Assembly (NCBI RefSeq): GCF_001431645.1
Contig: NZ_LLXU01000049.1
Span: 1 to 51,997 of the forward strand
DNA: 51,997 nt
Source of the DNA: Stenotrophomonas panacihumi
GTDB lineage: Bacteria; Pseudomonadota; Gammaproteobacteria; Xanthomonadales; Xanthomonadaceae
Direction: 5' to 3'
Positions 8,292 to 19,536 of this stretch are shown piece after piece. Within the stretch, counting starts at the first letter, position 1, and the number at the start of each line of letters is the position of its first letter. A program made the translations under genes and the position numbers. Below the pieces are notes generated by a model, which did no database searches, was not told where the DNA came from, and saw only the letters and a program-made list of their open reading frames with translations.

Positions 8292-9164
8292 TCAGTCCAG
8301 CTCGCGGTGGAAGGTGGCCACTTCCGGCCAGCCCTGGTCGCGGGCGTGCTGGGCCATGCGTTCGGCCAGGTACACCGAGCGGTGCTTGCCACCGGTGCAG
8401 CCGAAGGCGATGGTCACGTAACTGCGGGTGTCGTTGCGCAGGCGCGGCAGCCAGGTGTCGAGCAGGTCGATGATCTGCCCGGTGTAACGCACCACTTCCG
8501 GCTGCCGTTCCAGGTACTCGCGCACGCCGGCATCGCGGCCGGTGAGCGGGCGCAGCTCCGGGTCCCAGTGCGGATTGGGCAGCACGCGCGCGTCGAACAC
8601 GAAGTCGGCCTCGGCCGGCACGCCGCGCTTGTAGGCGAAGGATTCGAACAGCAGCGAGAGCTTGTCGCTGTGGCCCAGGCCGAAATCGGTGACCACGCGG
8701 CGGCGCAGCTGGTGCACGTTCAGGCCGGTGGTGTCGATCACCGCGTCGGCCTGCGCGCGCAGCGGCGCGGTCAGCTCGCGCTCGCGCACGATGGCTTCGG
8801 GCAGCGACAGCCCCAGGTGGCTGAGCGGGTGGCGGCGGCGGGTGTCGGCGTAGCGCTTGAGCAGGGCTTCGTCGGTGGCCTCGAAGAACAGCACGGTCAC
8901 TTCGATGCCGTATTCCTGCGCGGCCGCGCGCCAGCGCGAAAGCTGGGCCAGGTCGGTGCGGCCGCGCACGTCGATGCCCACCGCCAGCCGCTGGTCGCCC
9001 AGGGCCTGGTCGCGGATGCGGCTGCGCACGAAATCCGGCAGCAGTTCGACGGGCAGGTTGTCCGAGCAGTAGTAGTCGAGATCCTCGAAGGTCTTCATCG
9101 CCACCGACTTGCCCGAGCCGGACAGGCCGCTGACGATCACCAGCATCGGGCCGGCCGCGCTCAC
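8292..9164 (-). CDS. rapZ: RNase adapter protein RapZ (YvcJ family)
   Basis: A 290-residue P-loop protein. Walker A is GLSGSGKS (residues 13-20), followed by [15 protein letters not shown], a RapZ hallmark. The C-terminal domain has [18 protein letters not shown], the putative RNA-binding/phosphate-binding part. In E. coli RapZ delivers GlmZ/GlmY RNAs to RNase E and so controls GlmS and amino-sugar synthesis; whether that target exists here is unknown. The GTG at 9164 overlaps the hprK stop as GTGA, so translation is probably coupled; an ATG at 9146 is the alternative. Confidence 0.93.
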   Translation of the reverse strand: MSAAGPMLVIVSGLSGSGKSVAMKTFEDLDYYCSDNLPVELLPDFVRSRIRDQALGDQRLAVGIDVRGRTDLAQLSRWRAAAQEYGIEVTVLFFEATDEALLKRYADTRRRHPLSHLGLSLPEAIVRERELTAPLRAQADAVIDTTGLNVHQLRRRVVTDFGLGHSDKLSLLFESFAYKRGVPAEADFVFDARVLPNPHWDPELRPLTGRDAGVREYLERQPEVVRYTGQIIDLLDTWLPRLRNDTRSYVTIAFGCTGGKHRSVYLAERMAQHARDQGWPEVATFHRELD

Positions 9165-10108
9165 GGCCGTCGCTCCAGCAGGTTGCTGTGGCGGGCGATG
9201 AACATCGCCGCCGGGTCGATGCCCTTGGTACGCAGGATGTGCAGGCGCGTGGCCGCCTCGGTGAGCACGGCCAGGTTGCGGCCGGGCATCACCGGCAGGG
9301 TGATCAGCGGCACGTCCAGGTCGAGCACGTGGCGGGTGCCCGAATCGCCGGTGAGGCGTTCGTAGCCGTGCGGCGTGGGCTCGGTCATCGGCTTGGTGAG
9401 GTGCACGATCAGGCGCAGGTACTTGTTCTTCTTCACCGAGGTGTCGCCGAACATGTCGCGCACGTTGAGCACGCCCAGGCCGCGCACTTCCAGCAGGTCC
9501 TGCAGCAGCTCCGGGCAGGTGCCGTCGAGCACGTCCGGGGCGATCTGGGTGAACTCCGGCGCGTCGTCGGCCACCAGGCGGTGGCCGCGGCTGAGCAGTT
9601 CCAGCGCCAGCTCGCTCTTGCCCGAGCCCGCCTCGCCGGTGATCAGCACGCCGATCGAATAGATCTCCATGAACACCCCGTGCAGCGTGACCCGCGGGGC
9701 CAGCGTGCGCGCCAGGTGGTAGGAGAGGTGGTTGAGCAGCTCGTGGCCGCGCTTGGGCGATACCCACAGCGGCGTGCTGGATTCATCCGCGGCCGAGCGC
9801 AGGTCTTCCGGCAGCGGCTGGTTCTTGCTGATCACCAGCGCCAGCGGCTGGAACTGGATGATCTTCTCGATGGTTTCCCAGCGCTGGCGCGGGTCCAGCG
9901 AATCGAGCCAGGTCAGCTCCTCGGTGCCGAGGATCTGCACCTTGTTCGGGTAGATGGCGTTGAGGTAGCCGGCCAGCGAGGGGCGGCGGGAGACCGTATC
10001 GCCGGCCACCAGTTCGCGGCGTTCGCCCTTGTGCCCGGCGACCCAGCGCAGCCCCAGCTTCTCGCGTTGCTGGTCGAACAGTTCGCGCGCGGAGATGCTG
10101 GTGTTCAT
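9161..10108 (-). CDS. hprK: HPr kinase/phosphorylase
   Basis: A 315-residue bifunctional enzyme. An N-terminal HprK domain (1-130) precedes the catalytic domain with Walker A GEAGSGKS (158-165), conserved His144 and the family signature [10 protein letters not shown] (~207-216). It phosphorylates or dephosphorylates HPr on Ser46 using ATP or phosphate. The ATG at 10108 overlaps the ptsN stop (ATGA), and the gene's own stop overlaps rapZ (GTGA), so ptsN-hprK-rapZ form a tightly coupled operon. HprK in a gammaproteobacterium is typical of Xanthomonadales. Confidence 0.96.
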   Translation of the reverse strand: MNTSISARELFDQQREKLGLRWVAGHKGERRELVAGDTVSRRPSLAGYLNAIYPNKVQILGTEELTWLDSLDPRQRWETIEKIIQFQPLALVISKNQPLPEDLRSAADESSTPLWVSPKRGHELLNHLSYHLARTLAPRVTLHGVFMEIYSIGVLITGEAGSGKSELALELLSRGHRLVADDAPEFTQIAPDVLDGTCPELLQDLLEVRGLGVLNVRDMFGDTSVKKNKYLRLIVHLTKPMTEPTPHGYERLTGDSGTRHVLDLDVPLITLPVMPGRNLAVLTEAATRLHILRTKGIDPAAMFIARHSNLLERRP

Positions 10109-10581
10109 GCGGCCTGGGCCTGGGCGTGGGGGCGGAGTAGCAGGGCGAGCAGGGCGTCGGCGTCCGGGGCCCGGCGCAGGGCCTGGCGGAACGCCTCGTC
10201 GTTGAAACGCTCGACCAGTTCGGCCAGCAGCGCCAGGTGCTCGTGGGTGTAGTGGCTGGGCACGGCCATGGCGAAGGCCAGGTCGACCGGCTCGCCGTTG
10301 AAATCGGCCGGGGTCTGCAGGCGGATCAGGATGCCGCGCGGCTGTTCCAGCCCCGGGGCGCGGCCATGCGGGATGGCGATGCCGTGGCCGAGCGCGGTAC
10401 TGCACAGGGCCTCGCGTTCGCGCAGGCTGGCCAGCAGTTCGGCCTGGCCGCACTGGCGGCAGGCGAGGCGTTCGGCGGCGATCTGAAGCAGGGTGTCGCG
10501 GTCGGCGGCCGCCCGCACCTCGGTGCGGACGGCGGCCATCAGGTCAGTCAGGGACATGACGTCATCTGGCGGTGAACTCAC
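10105..10581 (-). CDS. ptsN: PTS nitrogen-regulatory protein IIA(Ntr)
   Basis: A IIA fructose/Ntr-class domain of 158 residues with the phosphorylation site His72 in [12 protein letters not shown](Ntr) proteins usually regulate potassium transport, cell-envelope stress and nitrogen or carbon metabolism instead of transporting sugars. The GTG at 10581 overlaps the hpf stop (GTGA); an ATG at 10557 would give the more usual 150-residue length. Its place next to rpoN and hpf is the classical proteobacterial arrangement. Confidence 0.94.
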   Translation of the reverse strand: MSSPPDDVMSLTDLMAAVRTEVRAAADRDTLLQIAAERLACRQCGQAELLASLREREALCSTALGHGIAIPHGRAPGLEQPRGILIRLQTPADFNGEPVDLAFAMAVPSHYTHEHLALLAELVERFNDEAFRQALRRAPDADALLALLLRPHAQAQAA

Positions 10582-10895
10582 GCCAGATTGTCGCGCACCT
10601 CGCGGGCGTGGTGGTCATGTTTCTTTTCCTTGTGCTTGATCACAAGGCGGTCGAGCTTGTCGGCGAGCAGGTCGATGGCCGCGTACATGGTCGGGGCGCT
10701 GGCGTCGGCGTGCAGGGTACGGCCGGGGAGGTTGACGGTGGCCTCGACGTGGTGGTCGGGCTTGCGCAAGGCCAGCTGCGTTCGGACTTCGCAGTGCTGG
10801 TCGAAGTGTCGCTGCAACCGCTGCAGCTTGGATTCCACGTATTCGCGCAGGGCAGGGGTGACTTCGATCTGCTGGCCGTACGTCTCGATGCGCAT
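10578..10895 (-). CDS. hpf: Ribosome hibernation-promoting factor / sigma-54 modulation protein
   Basis: A 105-residue short-form HPF (YfiA/RaiA family). The start at 10895 is fixed by a near-perfect ribosome binding site (AAAGGAGGT) 6 bp upstream; the longer open frame has none. The protein has the beta-alpha-beta core (MRIETYGQQIEVTPALREYV, HVEATVNLPGRTLHADA, MYAAIDLLADKLDRLV) and a basic HHAR tail. It binds the 30S decoding centre and supports 100S dimer formation in stationary phase. It follows rpoN with 55 bp between. Confidence 0.95.
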   Translation of the reverse strand: MRIETYGQQIEVTPALREYVESKLQRLQRHFDQHCEVRTQLALRKPDHHVEATVNLPGRTLHADASAPTMYAAIDLLADKLDRLVIKHKEKKHDHHAREVRDNLA

Positions 10896-10950
10896 CGGGT
10901 ACCTCCTTTGGATTCGGTGGGTCAATGAACTTCCCGCCGCCTAGAGCGGT

Positions 10951-12369
10951 TCAACCAATGCGGACTCTTTCGTGGGAGGCGGAAATGTTCATGGCCTCAC
11001 GATACTTCGCCACGGTGCGCCGCGCCACTGGCACGCCCGAACTTTTGAGCAGGTCGGCCAGCTTGGCGTCAGACAACGGTTTGCGCGGGTTTTCGGCCTC
11101 GATCAGGCGCCGGATCATTGCCTGAATGGCGGTGCTGGAGGCCTCGCCGCCGCCCTCGGTATCGATGCCGGAGGCGAAGAATGCCCGCAGCGGGATGGTG
11201 CCGCGTGGCGTGCGCACGTACTTGCGCGCGATTGCGCGCGAGATCGTCGATTCGTGAAGGCCGAGTTCACCGGCGATCTCGCGCAGGGTGAGCGGGCGCA
11301 AGGCCTGCTCGCCGAATTCCAGGAAACCGGCCTGGTGGCGCAGCAGGCTGTTGGCTACCTTGAGCAGCGTTTCGCCGCGCGCTTCCAGGCTCTTGAGCAG
11401 CCAGCGCGCTTCCTGCAGCTGGCCGCGCAGGTAGCCGGCATCGGCCTCGCCGCAGCTGCGGATCAGCTGCTCGTAGCCGCGGTGGATGGTGATGCGTGGC
11501 TGCGAACGCCCGGCCAGGGCCACGCGCCAGATGCCACGCTGGCGCCAGATCACGCAGTCCGGCACGACATAGGTGTCCGACGACATCGCGCCGAGCTGCT
11601 TGCCCGGGCGCGGGTCCAGCGAGCGCACCAGCGCGATGGCTTCCTCGATGTCCTCCAGCGGCAGCTTGAACTCCTGCGCCAGGCCGGCCGCACCGATGCG
11701 TGGCAGGCGCTCCAGCGGGCCTGCGACGATGCGACGCGCCAGGTCGCGGCCCGGCGTATCGGCCGACAGTGCATCCAGCTGCAACGACAGGCATTCGCCC
11801 AGCGAAGTGGCGCCCACGCCTACCGGGTCGAAGCGCTGGACCTGGTGCAGCACGGTCTGGATCTCGGCCTCGCTGGCCACGGTGCCCGGCGCCAGCGCTT
11901 CGGCGATGGCCGACAGCGGCTCGCGCAGGTAGCCGTCCTCGTCGAGCGCGTCGATCAGCGCCGCGCCGATGCGGCGGTCGCGTTCGGACAGGTGCGAGAG
12001 GTGCAGCTGCCACAGCAGGTGGTCGGCCAGCGTTTCCGGCTCGGCGACGCGTTCGGCGGCACTGCCGTTGTCGTCCTCTTCGCCGCCGCCGCCGGTGGCC
12101 CAGGTGCCTTCGTCGGGCGTCCAGTCCTCGTTCGGGCCGTCTTCGCGGCCGTATTCGTCGGTGTCGGCGGCCTGCGACGATTCGGCGCTGCCCGGTTCGG
12201 CCGACAGCGGCGCCTCTTCCGTCCATTCGAGCAGCGGATTGGTTTCCACCGCCTCGGCGATCTCGATTTCCAGCTCGGTGGTGGACATCTGCAGCAGCCG
12301 GATCGCCTGACGCAACTGCGGCGTCATGACCAGCTGTTGCCCCATCGATGTCTGCAGCCGTGCCTTCAT
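10951..12369 (-). CDS. rpoN: RNA polymerase sigma-54 factor
   Basis: A 472-residue RpoN. The ATG at 12369 gives the expected N-terminus MKARLQTSMGQQLVMTPQL (Region I, glutamine- and leucine-rich, contacts enhancer-binding ATPases). An acidic Region II follows (~60-110), then the core-binding domain. The C-terminal RpoN box ARRTVAKYRE (449-458) reads the -24 promoter element. An intrinsic terminator for lptB lies upstream, so rpoN should have its own promoter in 12370-12494. Confidence 0.97.
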   Translation of the reverse strand: MKARLQTSMGQQLVMTPQLRQAIRLLQMSTTELEIEIAEAVETNPLLEWTEEAPLSAEPGSAESSQAADTDEYGREDGPNEDWTPDEGTWATGGGGEEDDNGSAAERVAEPETLADHLLWQLHLSHLSERDRRIGAALIDALDEDGYLREPLSAIAEALAPGTVASEAEIQTVLHQVQRFDPVGVGATSLGECLSLQLDALSADTPGRDLARRIVAGPLERLPRIGAAGLAQEFKLPLEDIEEAIALVRSLDPRPGKQLGAMSSDTYVVPDCVIWRQRGIWRVALAGRSQPRITIHRGYEQLIRSCGEADAGYLRGQLQEARWLLKSLEARGETLLKVANSLLRHQAGFLEFGEQALRPLTLREIAGELGLHESTISRAIARKYVRTPRGTIPLRAFFASGIDTEGGGEASSTAIQAMIRRLIEAENPRKPLSDAKLADLLKSSGVPVARRTVAKYREAMNISASHERVRIG

Positions 12370-12483
12370 GTGCTCACTGAACGTAGGGGAGGCGTATCGG
12401 CGGCCGGCCCTGCGAAACGCGGGGCGTTGCAGGGCATTCGGGGGAGGCCGCCGTCCCGCAGGATATACGGCGGAGCTGCCCCG

Positions 12484-12527
12484 CGCCAAAAACATGACGG
12501 CCGCCTCCGCGTGGGAGTCGGCCGTCA
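12484..12527 (-). terminator. Intrinsic terminator between lptB and rpoN
   Basis: TGACGGCCG (12495-12503) and CGGCCGTCA (12519-12527) form a perfect 9-bp stem. On the minus strand it is followed by TGTTTTTGG. It ends the kdsD-kdsC-lptCAB transcript before rpoN. Confidence 0.8.
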
Positions 12528-12570
12528 GGTGGCGTGCGGATTGTCGCGGGGCGCGGGTGGCGCCCGGTGA

Positions 12571-13290
12571 TTACAACCGGAACGTTTCGCCCAGGTAGAC
12601 GCGGCGCACGTCGGCGTTCTCCAGCAGTTCGTCCGGCGCGCCCTGCGCCAGCACCACGCCCTCGGCGAGGATGTAGGCGCGGTCGCAGATGCCCAGCGTC
12701 TCGCGCACGTTATGGTCGGTGATCAGCACGCCGATGCCGCGTTCCTTCAGGTGCGTGACGATGCGCTGGATTTCGCCGACCGAAATCGGGTCCACGCCGG
12801 CGAACGGTTCGTCGAGCAGCATCAGGCGCGGGCGCGCGGCCAGCGCGCGGGCGATCTCGCAGCGGCGGCGCTCGCCACCGGACAGGCTGGCGCCGAGCTG
12901 TTCGGACACGTGGCCGATCTGCAGTTCGTCCAGCAGCGAATTCAATTCCTTCTCGCGGCCCGCCGCATCCAGGTCTTCGCGCAGCTCCAGCACCAGGCGG
13001 ATGTTGTCGGCCACGGTGAGCTTGCGGAACACCGACGGTTCCTGCGGCAGGTAGCCCACGCCGAGCTTGGCGCGGGTGTACATCGGGTCGGCGGTGATGT
13101 CGCGGCCATCGAGCTCGATGCGCCCGGCATCGGCCTCCACCAGCCCGACGATCATGTAGAAGCACGTCGTCTTGCCCGCGCCGTTGGGGCCGAGCAGGCC
13201 GACGACCTCGCCGGCCTCCAGCGTCAGGCCGAAGTCGCGCACGACCTCGCGTTGCTTGTAGCGCTTGCGCAATCCGGTGGCCGACAGCAT
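12571..13290 (-). CDS. lptB: LPS export ABC transporter ATP-binding protein LptB
   Basis: A 239-residue ABC ATPase with Walker A GPNGAGKT (34-41), signature LSGGERRR, Walker [13 protein letters not shown] and the LptB-specific [10 protein letters not shown] near the switch. It powers extraction of lipopolysaccharide from the inner membrane through LptFG and the LptC-LptA bridge. The ATG overlaps the lptA stop (TAATG). The stop codon lies in the loop of a small CCGGT/ACCGG hairpin (12564-12580). LptF and LptG are not in the window. Confidence 0.96.
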   Translation of the reverse strand: MLSATGLRKRYKQREVVRDFGLTLEAGEVVGLLGPNGAGKTTCFYMIVGLVEADAGRIELDGRDITADPMYTRAKLGVGYLPQEPSVFRKLTVADNIRLVLELREDLDAAGREKELNSLLDELQIGHVSEQLGASLSGGERRRCEIARALAARPRLMLLDEPFAGVDPISVGEIQRIVTHLKERGIGVLITDHNVRETLGICDRAYILAEGVVLAQGAPDELLENADVRRVYLGETFRL

Positions 13291-13829
13291 TACTTCTTCT
13301 CCGTCTTGCCGGCGGCCGGCTTGGCGGGCGCCGGCGCGGGCGACTTGGGCTGCAGGACCGTGCGCACGCGACTGCCGTCGCCGCCGCTCTGCATGTTGCC
13401 GGTCTTGGTGTTGTAGACCATGCGCTGGCCGGCGTTGCTGCCCTTGGGTGAGTCGACGGTGTAGTTGCCGGTGAGGATGATGGTGTCTTCGGCGACGCGG
13501 TACTCGATGTTGTCCGCCTTGGCGTTCATCGGGGCGCCGTCGTCCATGATCTGCTTCAACGTCGCCTGCTTGCCGGTCAGCACGACGCGATCGATCTGGC
13601 CCGCCTTGCGGAAGACGTCGGCGGTGTCGGCATGCACTTCGAGCGTGCCCTGGGTGATGACGACATTGCCGGTGAAGCGGCACTTGCCGTCGTCGTCCAT
13701 CAGGTTGCAGTCCTGGCTGGCCGCTTCCAGGTTCATCGGCTGGTTGCGGTCGGTGGTCTTGGCCAGTGCCGCCAGCGGCAGCATCAGCAGGGCCAGCGCG
13801 GCCAGCTTACTTGGCAGCAGTCGGTTCAT
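13290..13829 (-). CDS. lptA: LPS transport periplasmic protein LptA
   Basis: A 179-residue periplasmic protein with a signal peptide of about 23 residues and an OstA/LptA beta-jellyroll core ([19 protein letters not shown]...). A Pro/Ala/Lys-rich tail of ~15 residues ends the protein. LptA polymerises between LptC and LptD to form the LPS bridge across the periplasm. It overlaps lptC by 23 bp and lptB by 1 bp, so the three are a coupled operon. Confidence 0.94.
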   Translation of the reverse strand: MNRLLPSKLAALALLMLPLAALAKTTDRNQPMNLEAASQDCNLMDDDGKCRFTGNVVITQGTLEVHADTADVFRKAGQIDRVVLTGKQATLKQIMDDGAPMNAKADNIEYRVAEDTIILTGNYTVDSPKGSNAGQRMVYNTKTGNMQSGGDGSRVRTVLQPKSPAPAPAKPAAGKTEKK

Positions 13830-14376
13830 AGCGGGTCTTCACCTGTGAAAGGAGCTTGTACTGGCGGGTCTGCAGGTTGGCCTCGAAACCCACGCCGGTC
13901 TGGGTCAGCCCCGGGCGGGTCATGGTCACGCGGTCCGCGGTGCGGGCCAGGTGCTGCTGCGGGAACACGTCCAGCGTGGTGGTACGAAACGTGGTGGGCA
14001 CCACGCCCGGCGCGCTCGGGCTGTCGCCGGCGACGTCGCCGCGCAGGCGCAGCTCGTCGCCCTTCGGGCTGACCCAGCCGGTCTGCGCGCGCAGCGTCCA
14101 CGGCAGGCCCTGCTGGTCGGGCAGCAGGAACACCGGGGTGGTGATGTCCATGGTCTGGTCGGCGCGGTTGCGGTGCGCTTCGGGCGCGCGCAGGGTCACC
14201 GACTCCTTGCCGGTGTCCTTGTCCAGGCTGATCAGTTCGAAATCGTGCAGCACGTAGTCGGCGGTGGCTTCCTGCGCCACCTCTTCGACCGGATGCGAGC
14301 GGTTGCGCCAGGCCGACCAGCCGCTGACGATCGCCGCCACCAGCAGCGCGCCGCCGAGCACCATGCGCCAGTTCAT
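13807..14376 (-). CDS. lptC: LPS export protein LptC
   Basis: A bitopic protein of 189 residues with one N-terminal membrane helix (VLGGALLVAAIVSGWSAW, ~6-23) and a periplasmic LptC jellyroll. It docks on LptB2FG and hands LPS to LptA. The ATG overlaps the kdsC stop (ATGA). Order kdsD-kdsC-lptC-lptA-lptB is conserved in many gammaproteobacteria and links KDO synthesis to LPS export. Confidence 0.93.
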   Translation of the reverse strand: MNWRMVLGGALLVAAIVSGWSAWRNRSHPVEEVAQEATADYVLHDFELISLDKDTGKESVTLRAPEAHRNRADQTMDITTPVFLLPDQQGLPWTLRAQTGWVSPKGDELRLRGDVAGDSPSAPGVVPTTFRTTTLDVFPQQHLARTADRVTMTRPGLTQTGVGFEANLQTRQYKLLSQVKTRYEPTAAK

Positions 14377-14921
14377 GCGCCGTACCCCGCGATCACGCTG
14401 GCGGTCTTGTCCTGTGCGGCCAGCAGCACGTCGCACAGCTCGCGCGCCGCGCCGGCGCCACCGCGCGCGGTGGTGATCCAGTGCACGCGCTCGGCGATCC
14501 ACGGATGCGCGTTGGCCGGGGCCACGGCCAGGCCGGCGATCAGCAGGGCGGGCAGGTCGGGCAGGTCGTCGCCCATGAAGGCGACCTGCGAAGGTTCGAT
14601 GCCATGGCGCGCGCACAGCTCGCGCACCGCGACGGCCTTGTCGCCGACGCCGATCTGCACCTCGATGCCGAGGTCGCGCCCGCGCTGTTCGGCCGAGAGG
14701 CTGGCGCGGGCGGTGATCATCGCCACCTCGATGCCGGCGCGCTGCAGCAGCTTCAGGCCCAGGCCGTCCTGCACGAAGAACGCCTTGCTTTCGTTGCCCG
14801 CGTGGTCGTAATGCAGGCGGCCGTCGGTCAACGTGCCGTCGACGTCGAAGCACGCCAAACGCACCGCGGCGGCGCGGGCGACCAGGTCGGCAGGCAGACG
14901 TTGCAGCGGGGCGTAGGGCAT
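14373..14921 (-). CDS. kdsC: 3-deoxy-D-manno-octulosonate 8-phosphate phosphatase
   Basis: A 182-residue HAD phosphatase of the compact C0 type. Motif I is CFDVDGTLTDG with Asp26 and Asp28, and motif IV is MGDDLPDLP. It removes phosphate from KDO-8-P to give KDO for the LPS inner core. It sits 51 bp downstream of kdsD. Confidence 0.95.
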   Translation of the reverse strand: MPYAPLQRLPADLVARAAAVRLACFDVDGTLTDGRLHYDHAGNESKAFFVQDGLGLKLLQRAGIEVAMITARASLSAEQRGRDLGIEVQIGVGDKAVAVRELCARHGIEPSQVAFMGDDLPDLPALLIAGLAVAPANAHPWIAERVHWITTARGGAGAARELCDVLLAAQDKTASVIAGYGA

Positions 14922-14972
14922 CAGGTCTTCGCGGGGGTGGTTAAAGGGAACATCGTGCCGTGGATTGGGCGG

Positions 14973-15974
14973 TTAAACCACCTTGGCGCGCAACAGGTCG
15001 TGAATGTTGAGGGCGCCGACCGCGCGCTGCGCCTCGTCCACCACGATCAGGCCATTGATCTTGTAGGCCTCCATCAGCCGCGCCGCCTCGGCGGCGAGCT
15101 GGTCGGCGCCGATGGTGCGGGGGTGGCGGGTCATCACGTCGCGGATGTGCGCCGCGCGCACGTCGACGTCGCTGTCCAGCGCGCGGCGCAGGTCGCCGTC
15201 GGTGAACAGCCCCAGCAGGCGGTCGTCGGCATCGACCACGGCGGTCATGCCCAGGCGCTTGCGGCTCATCTCCATCAGCGCTTCGCTCAGGGTGGCGTCC
15301 TCGCGCACCTTGGGCAGCTCCTCGCCGCTGTGCATGACATCGGTGATGTGCAGCAGCAGGCGGCGGCCGAGGCTGCCGGCCGGGTGCGAGCGGGCGAAGT
15401 CGTCGGCGGTGAAGCCGCGCGCGTCGAGCAGGGCCACGGCGAGCGCATCGCCGATGGCCAGCGAGGCGGTGGTGCTGGAGGTGGGCGCCAGGTCCAGCGG
15501 GCAGGCCTCGGTGGGCACGCTCACGTCCAGGTGGACATCGGCGGCCTGGGCCAGGGTGGACTGCGGGCGGCCGGTCATGGCGATGATCGCGTTGCCCTGG
15601 CGCTTGAGCACCGGCAGCAGCATGCGCACTTCGTCCGATTCGCCGGAATAGGACAGCGCCAGCACGACGTCCGATTCGGTGATCATGCCCAAATCGCCGT
15701 GGCCGGCTTCGCCCGGGTGGACGAAGAACGCCGGGGTGCCGGTGGAGGCCAGGGTCGCGGCGATCTTGCGCGCGATGTGCCCGGACTTGCCCATGCCGGT
15801 GGCGACCACGCGGCCGCGCGAGCCCAGCACCAGCCGGCAGGCGGCGGCGAACGGCGCGCCGATGCGGGCGCCGACCGCGGCCAGCGCGCCCTGCTCGATC
15901 TCGAGCACGCGGCGGCCGCTGGCGACCAGGCTCTCGTCGCTGACGGCGTCGGGCGGCAGGGGCGATACGGCCAT
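14973..15974 (-). CDS. kdsD: D-arabinose 5-phosphate isomerase
   Basis: A 333-residue protein. The N-terminal SIS sugar-isomerase domain has GMGKSGHIARK, LSYSGESDEV and VPTEACPLDLAPTSSTTA. Two CBS domains occupy the C-terminal half (VMHSGEELPKV..., VMTRHPRTIG...). It converts ribulose-5-P to arabinose-5-P, the first step of KDO synthesis. The ATG at 15974 gives the usual length; an ATG 36 bp further upstream is also open. Confidence 0.95.
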   Translation of the reverse strand: MAVSPLPPDAVSDESLVASGRRVLEIEQGALAAVGARIGAPFAAACRLVLGSRGRVVATGMGKSGHIARKIAATLASTGTPAFFVHPGEAGHGDLGMITESDVVLALSYSGESDEVRMLLPVLKRQGNAIIAMTGRPQSTLAQAADVHLDVSVPTEACPLDLAPTSSTTASLAIGDALAVALLDARGFTADDFARSHPAGSLGRRLLLHITDVMHSGEELPKVREDATLSEALMEMSRKRLGMTAVVDADDRLLGLFTDGDLRRALDSDVDVRAAHIRDVMTRHPRTIGADQLAAEAARLMEAYKINGLIVVDEAQRAVGALNIHDLLRAKVV

Positions 15975-16027
15975 ACGGGGACCCGCTCGGAGAGTAGAAT
16001 GGCCGGACATTTTATTAGGAAAGCCCG

Positions 16028-17893
<1,866 letters not shown>

Positions 17894-17954
17894 CGGGCTT
17901 TGAACTCGCACCGCTCCCGCTGTGCGGGCGCGATGCAGGCGTTACCTCCTATCC

Positions 17955-17989
17955 CCGCGCCTTCGGCGCGCCCCCTTAACAAAGGGGGC
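17955..17989. repeat. Tandem hairpins (REP-like element) between convergent genes
   Basis: Two adjacent hairpins. CGCGCC-TTC-GGCGCG (17956-17970) is followed by GCCCCCTT-AACA-AAGGGGGC (17970-17989). The pair resembles intergenic repeats I remember from Lysobacter-like genomes, but other copies would have to be found genome-wide. It lies 24 bp from the DUF3108 stop. Confidence 0.5.
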
Positions 17990-18012
17990 TTCCCACCAGC
18001 GGTTTGGGTCGC

Positions 18013-18699
18013 TTACTTCAGCGAGCGGATCGTCAGGTCCAGCGCGTCCTGGCCGTTTTCCCGCTGCAGCAGGCGCGCCGGCACCGGCAGGTCGGGCACG
18101 ATCCAGGCGATCAGCTCCTTGTTGCCGTCCGTGCGCGAGACCTTCGTGGCCTGCTGCGGCTTGCCGTCGACGGTCAGGGTCTCCTTGCCGACGACCTGGT
18201 AGGTCATCTGCTTGATGCGGCCCTCGTCGACCATGCGGTAGCTCAGCGGCTTGCCGGCAGTGACGTCGCGCGCGATGGCCAGGTTGATCAGCAGCGCGTC
18301 CATGTCGCCGGCCTGCAGCTTCACCGGGCCGCGGCGCTCGGGCTTCACGTCGCCGCTCCAGGTCGCCTGGTTGCTGTTCCAGTCGTACTTGGCCTGCACG
18401 CTGCGCTTCTTCACCAGCAGCGCGGAGCTGTCGTTGCTGCTGAGCGGGCGCAGCTGGCCGTTCTTTTCCTCGAACACCGTGCTCTGGCTCAGCGTGGCCA
18501 TCGGGTTCTGGATCTGCAGCGAATAGCGCCACTGGTTGTTGCCGGCCGAGGCCAGGGTCATCGTGCCGTTGGCCTGCACGCCCATGTAGCTGGCCTGGTA
18601 ATCGGCGGTGAAGGGCTGCAGGGCGAACGCCGGCAGGCTGGCAACGGCCAGCGCCGCGGCGGCGAGCAGGGCGAACGGACGGGCGAGGCGCTTCATCAT
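18013..18699 (-). CDS. DUF3108 periplasmic protein (copy 2)
   Basis: A secreted protein of 228 residues with signal peptide (FALLAAAALAVASLPAFA) and the DUF3108 beta-rich core (FTADYQASYMGVQANGTMTL..., YDWNSNQATWSGDVKPERRGP, ...ARLLQRENGQDALDL). The ATG at 18699 overlaps the upstream paralogue's stop (TGATG); a second ATG follows directly at 18696. DUF3108 function is not established; the fold suggests a lipocalin-like barrel. It is about one third identical by eye to the copy just upstream, so the two are a tandem duplication. Confidence 0.85.
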   Translation of the reverse strand: MMKRLARPFALLAAAALAVASLPAFALQPFTADYQASYMGVQANGTMTLASAGNNQWRYSLQIQNPMATLSQSTVFEEKNGQLRPLSSNDSSALLVKKRSVQAKYDWNSNQATWSGDVKPERRGPVKLQAGDMDALLINLAIARDVTAGKPLSYRMVDEGRIKQMTYQVVGKETLTVDGKPQQATKVSRTDGNKELIAWIVPDLPVPARLLQRENGQDALDLTIRSLK

Positions 18700-19499
18700 C
18701 ACACTCCTTGGTATTCGACCAGGCGCAGGTCGATCTCGTCCTCGCCTTTGTCGCGCTGAAGGATGCGCACCGGGGTGGGCACCCCGTTGGCGATCCAGAG
18801 AATGGTTTCGTTGTCGCCGCCGTTGGTGCGGAACACCCGCAGGGCGTCGTAGCTGAGGTCGCCGACCTGCACGTTCTCGGTGGCGTCGGCGGCGCGGTAT
18901 TCGTAGCGGCGCACGCGGCCGACATCGACATAGCGATAGCCGAGCGTGCTGCCGGGGCGGGCATCGCGCATCAGCGAGAGGTTGAGCAGCAGCGCGCTCT
19001 GGTCGCCGGGCTCCAGCGCGATGGGCTGGCGGCGTTCCTTCTTCAGGTCGCCGTCCCACTGCGCGGTGCGCGCGTTCCAGTCATAGACGCCGGTGACCTT
19101 CTTGCCGAAGAACAGCGCCTTCTTCACCGTGCTCTGGGTCAACGGCACGTAGGTGCCCTCGCGCACGTCGAACACGGTGCTCTGTTCCAGGTTCAGGCCG
19201 AGCACGCTGGCAAAGCCCTTGCGGCCGCGCACGGCCATGTCCACGCGCCACTGGTTGCCGCCGACGTGGGTGACCTGCATGGTCGCATCGCCGGCCTCCT
19301 TGCCCTTGTAGAACGCCTGGTAGGTGGCCACGAACGGCTCCAGCGCCGGGGCGGTCCAGTCGCTGGCCGGCAGCGCGAGGCTGGCCTGCGCGGGGGCAGG
19401 CGACGCGGGCATGGCAACGGGGGCGTCCTGCGCCAGGCCCGGGAAGACGGGCCAGCACAGCAGGGCCAACAGGGCGAGGCGGGGACGGGTCATGCGCAT
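18699..19499 (-). CDS. DUF3108 periplasmic protein (copy 1)
   Basis: A 266-residue protein with signal peptide (LALLALLCWPVFPGLAQ), an Ala/Pro-rich linker (~25-48) and the same DUF3108 core as the downstream gene (VATYQAFYKGKEAGDATMQV, YDWNARTAQWDGDLKKERRQP, PVRILQRDKGEDEIDL). The longer linker is the main difference. It lies 37 bp downstream of purN and overlaps the next paralogue by 1 bp. Function unknown. Confidence 0.85.
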   Translation of the reverse strand: MRMTRPRLALLALLCWPVFPGLAQDAPVAMPASPAPAQASLALPASDWTAPALEPFVATYQAFYKGKEAGDATMQVTHVGGNQWRVDMAVRGRKGFASVLGLNLEQSTVFDVREGTYVPLTQSTVKKALFFGKKVTGVYDWNARTAQWDGDLKKERRQPIALEPGDQSALLLNLSLMRDARPGSTLGYRYVDVGRVRRYEYRAADATENVQVGDLSYDALRVFRTNGGDNETILWIANGVPTPVRILQRDKGEDEIDLRLVEYQGV

Positions 19500-19536
19500 G
19501 GGGCGGTAAAGGGCCTTCAGGATGACGGGAGGCAGG

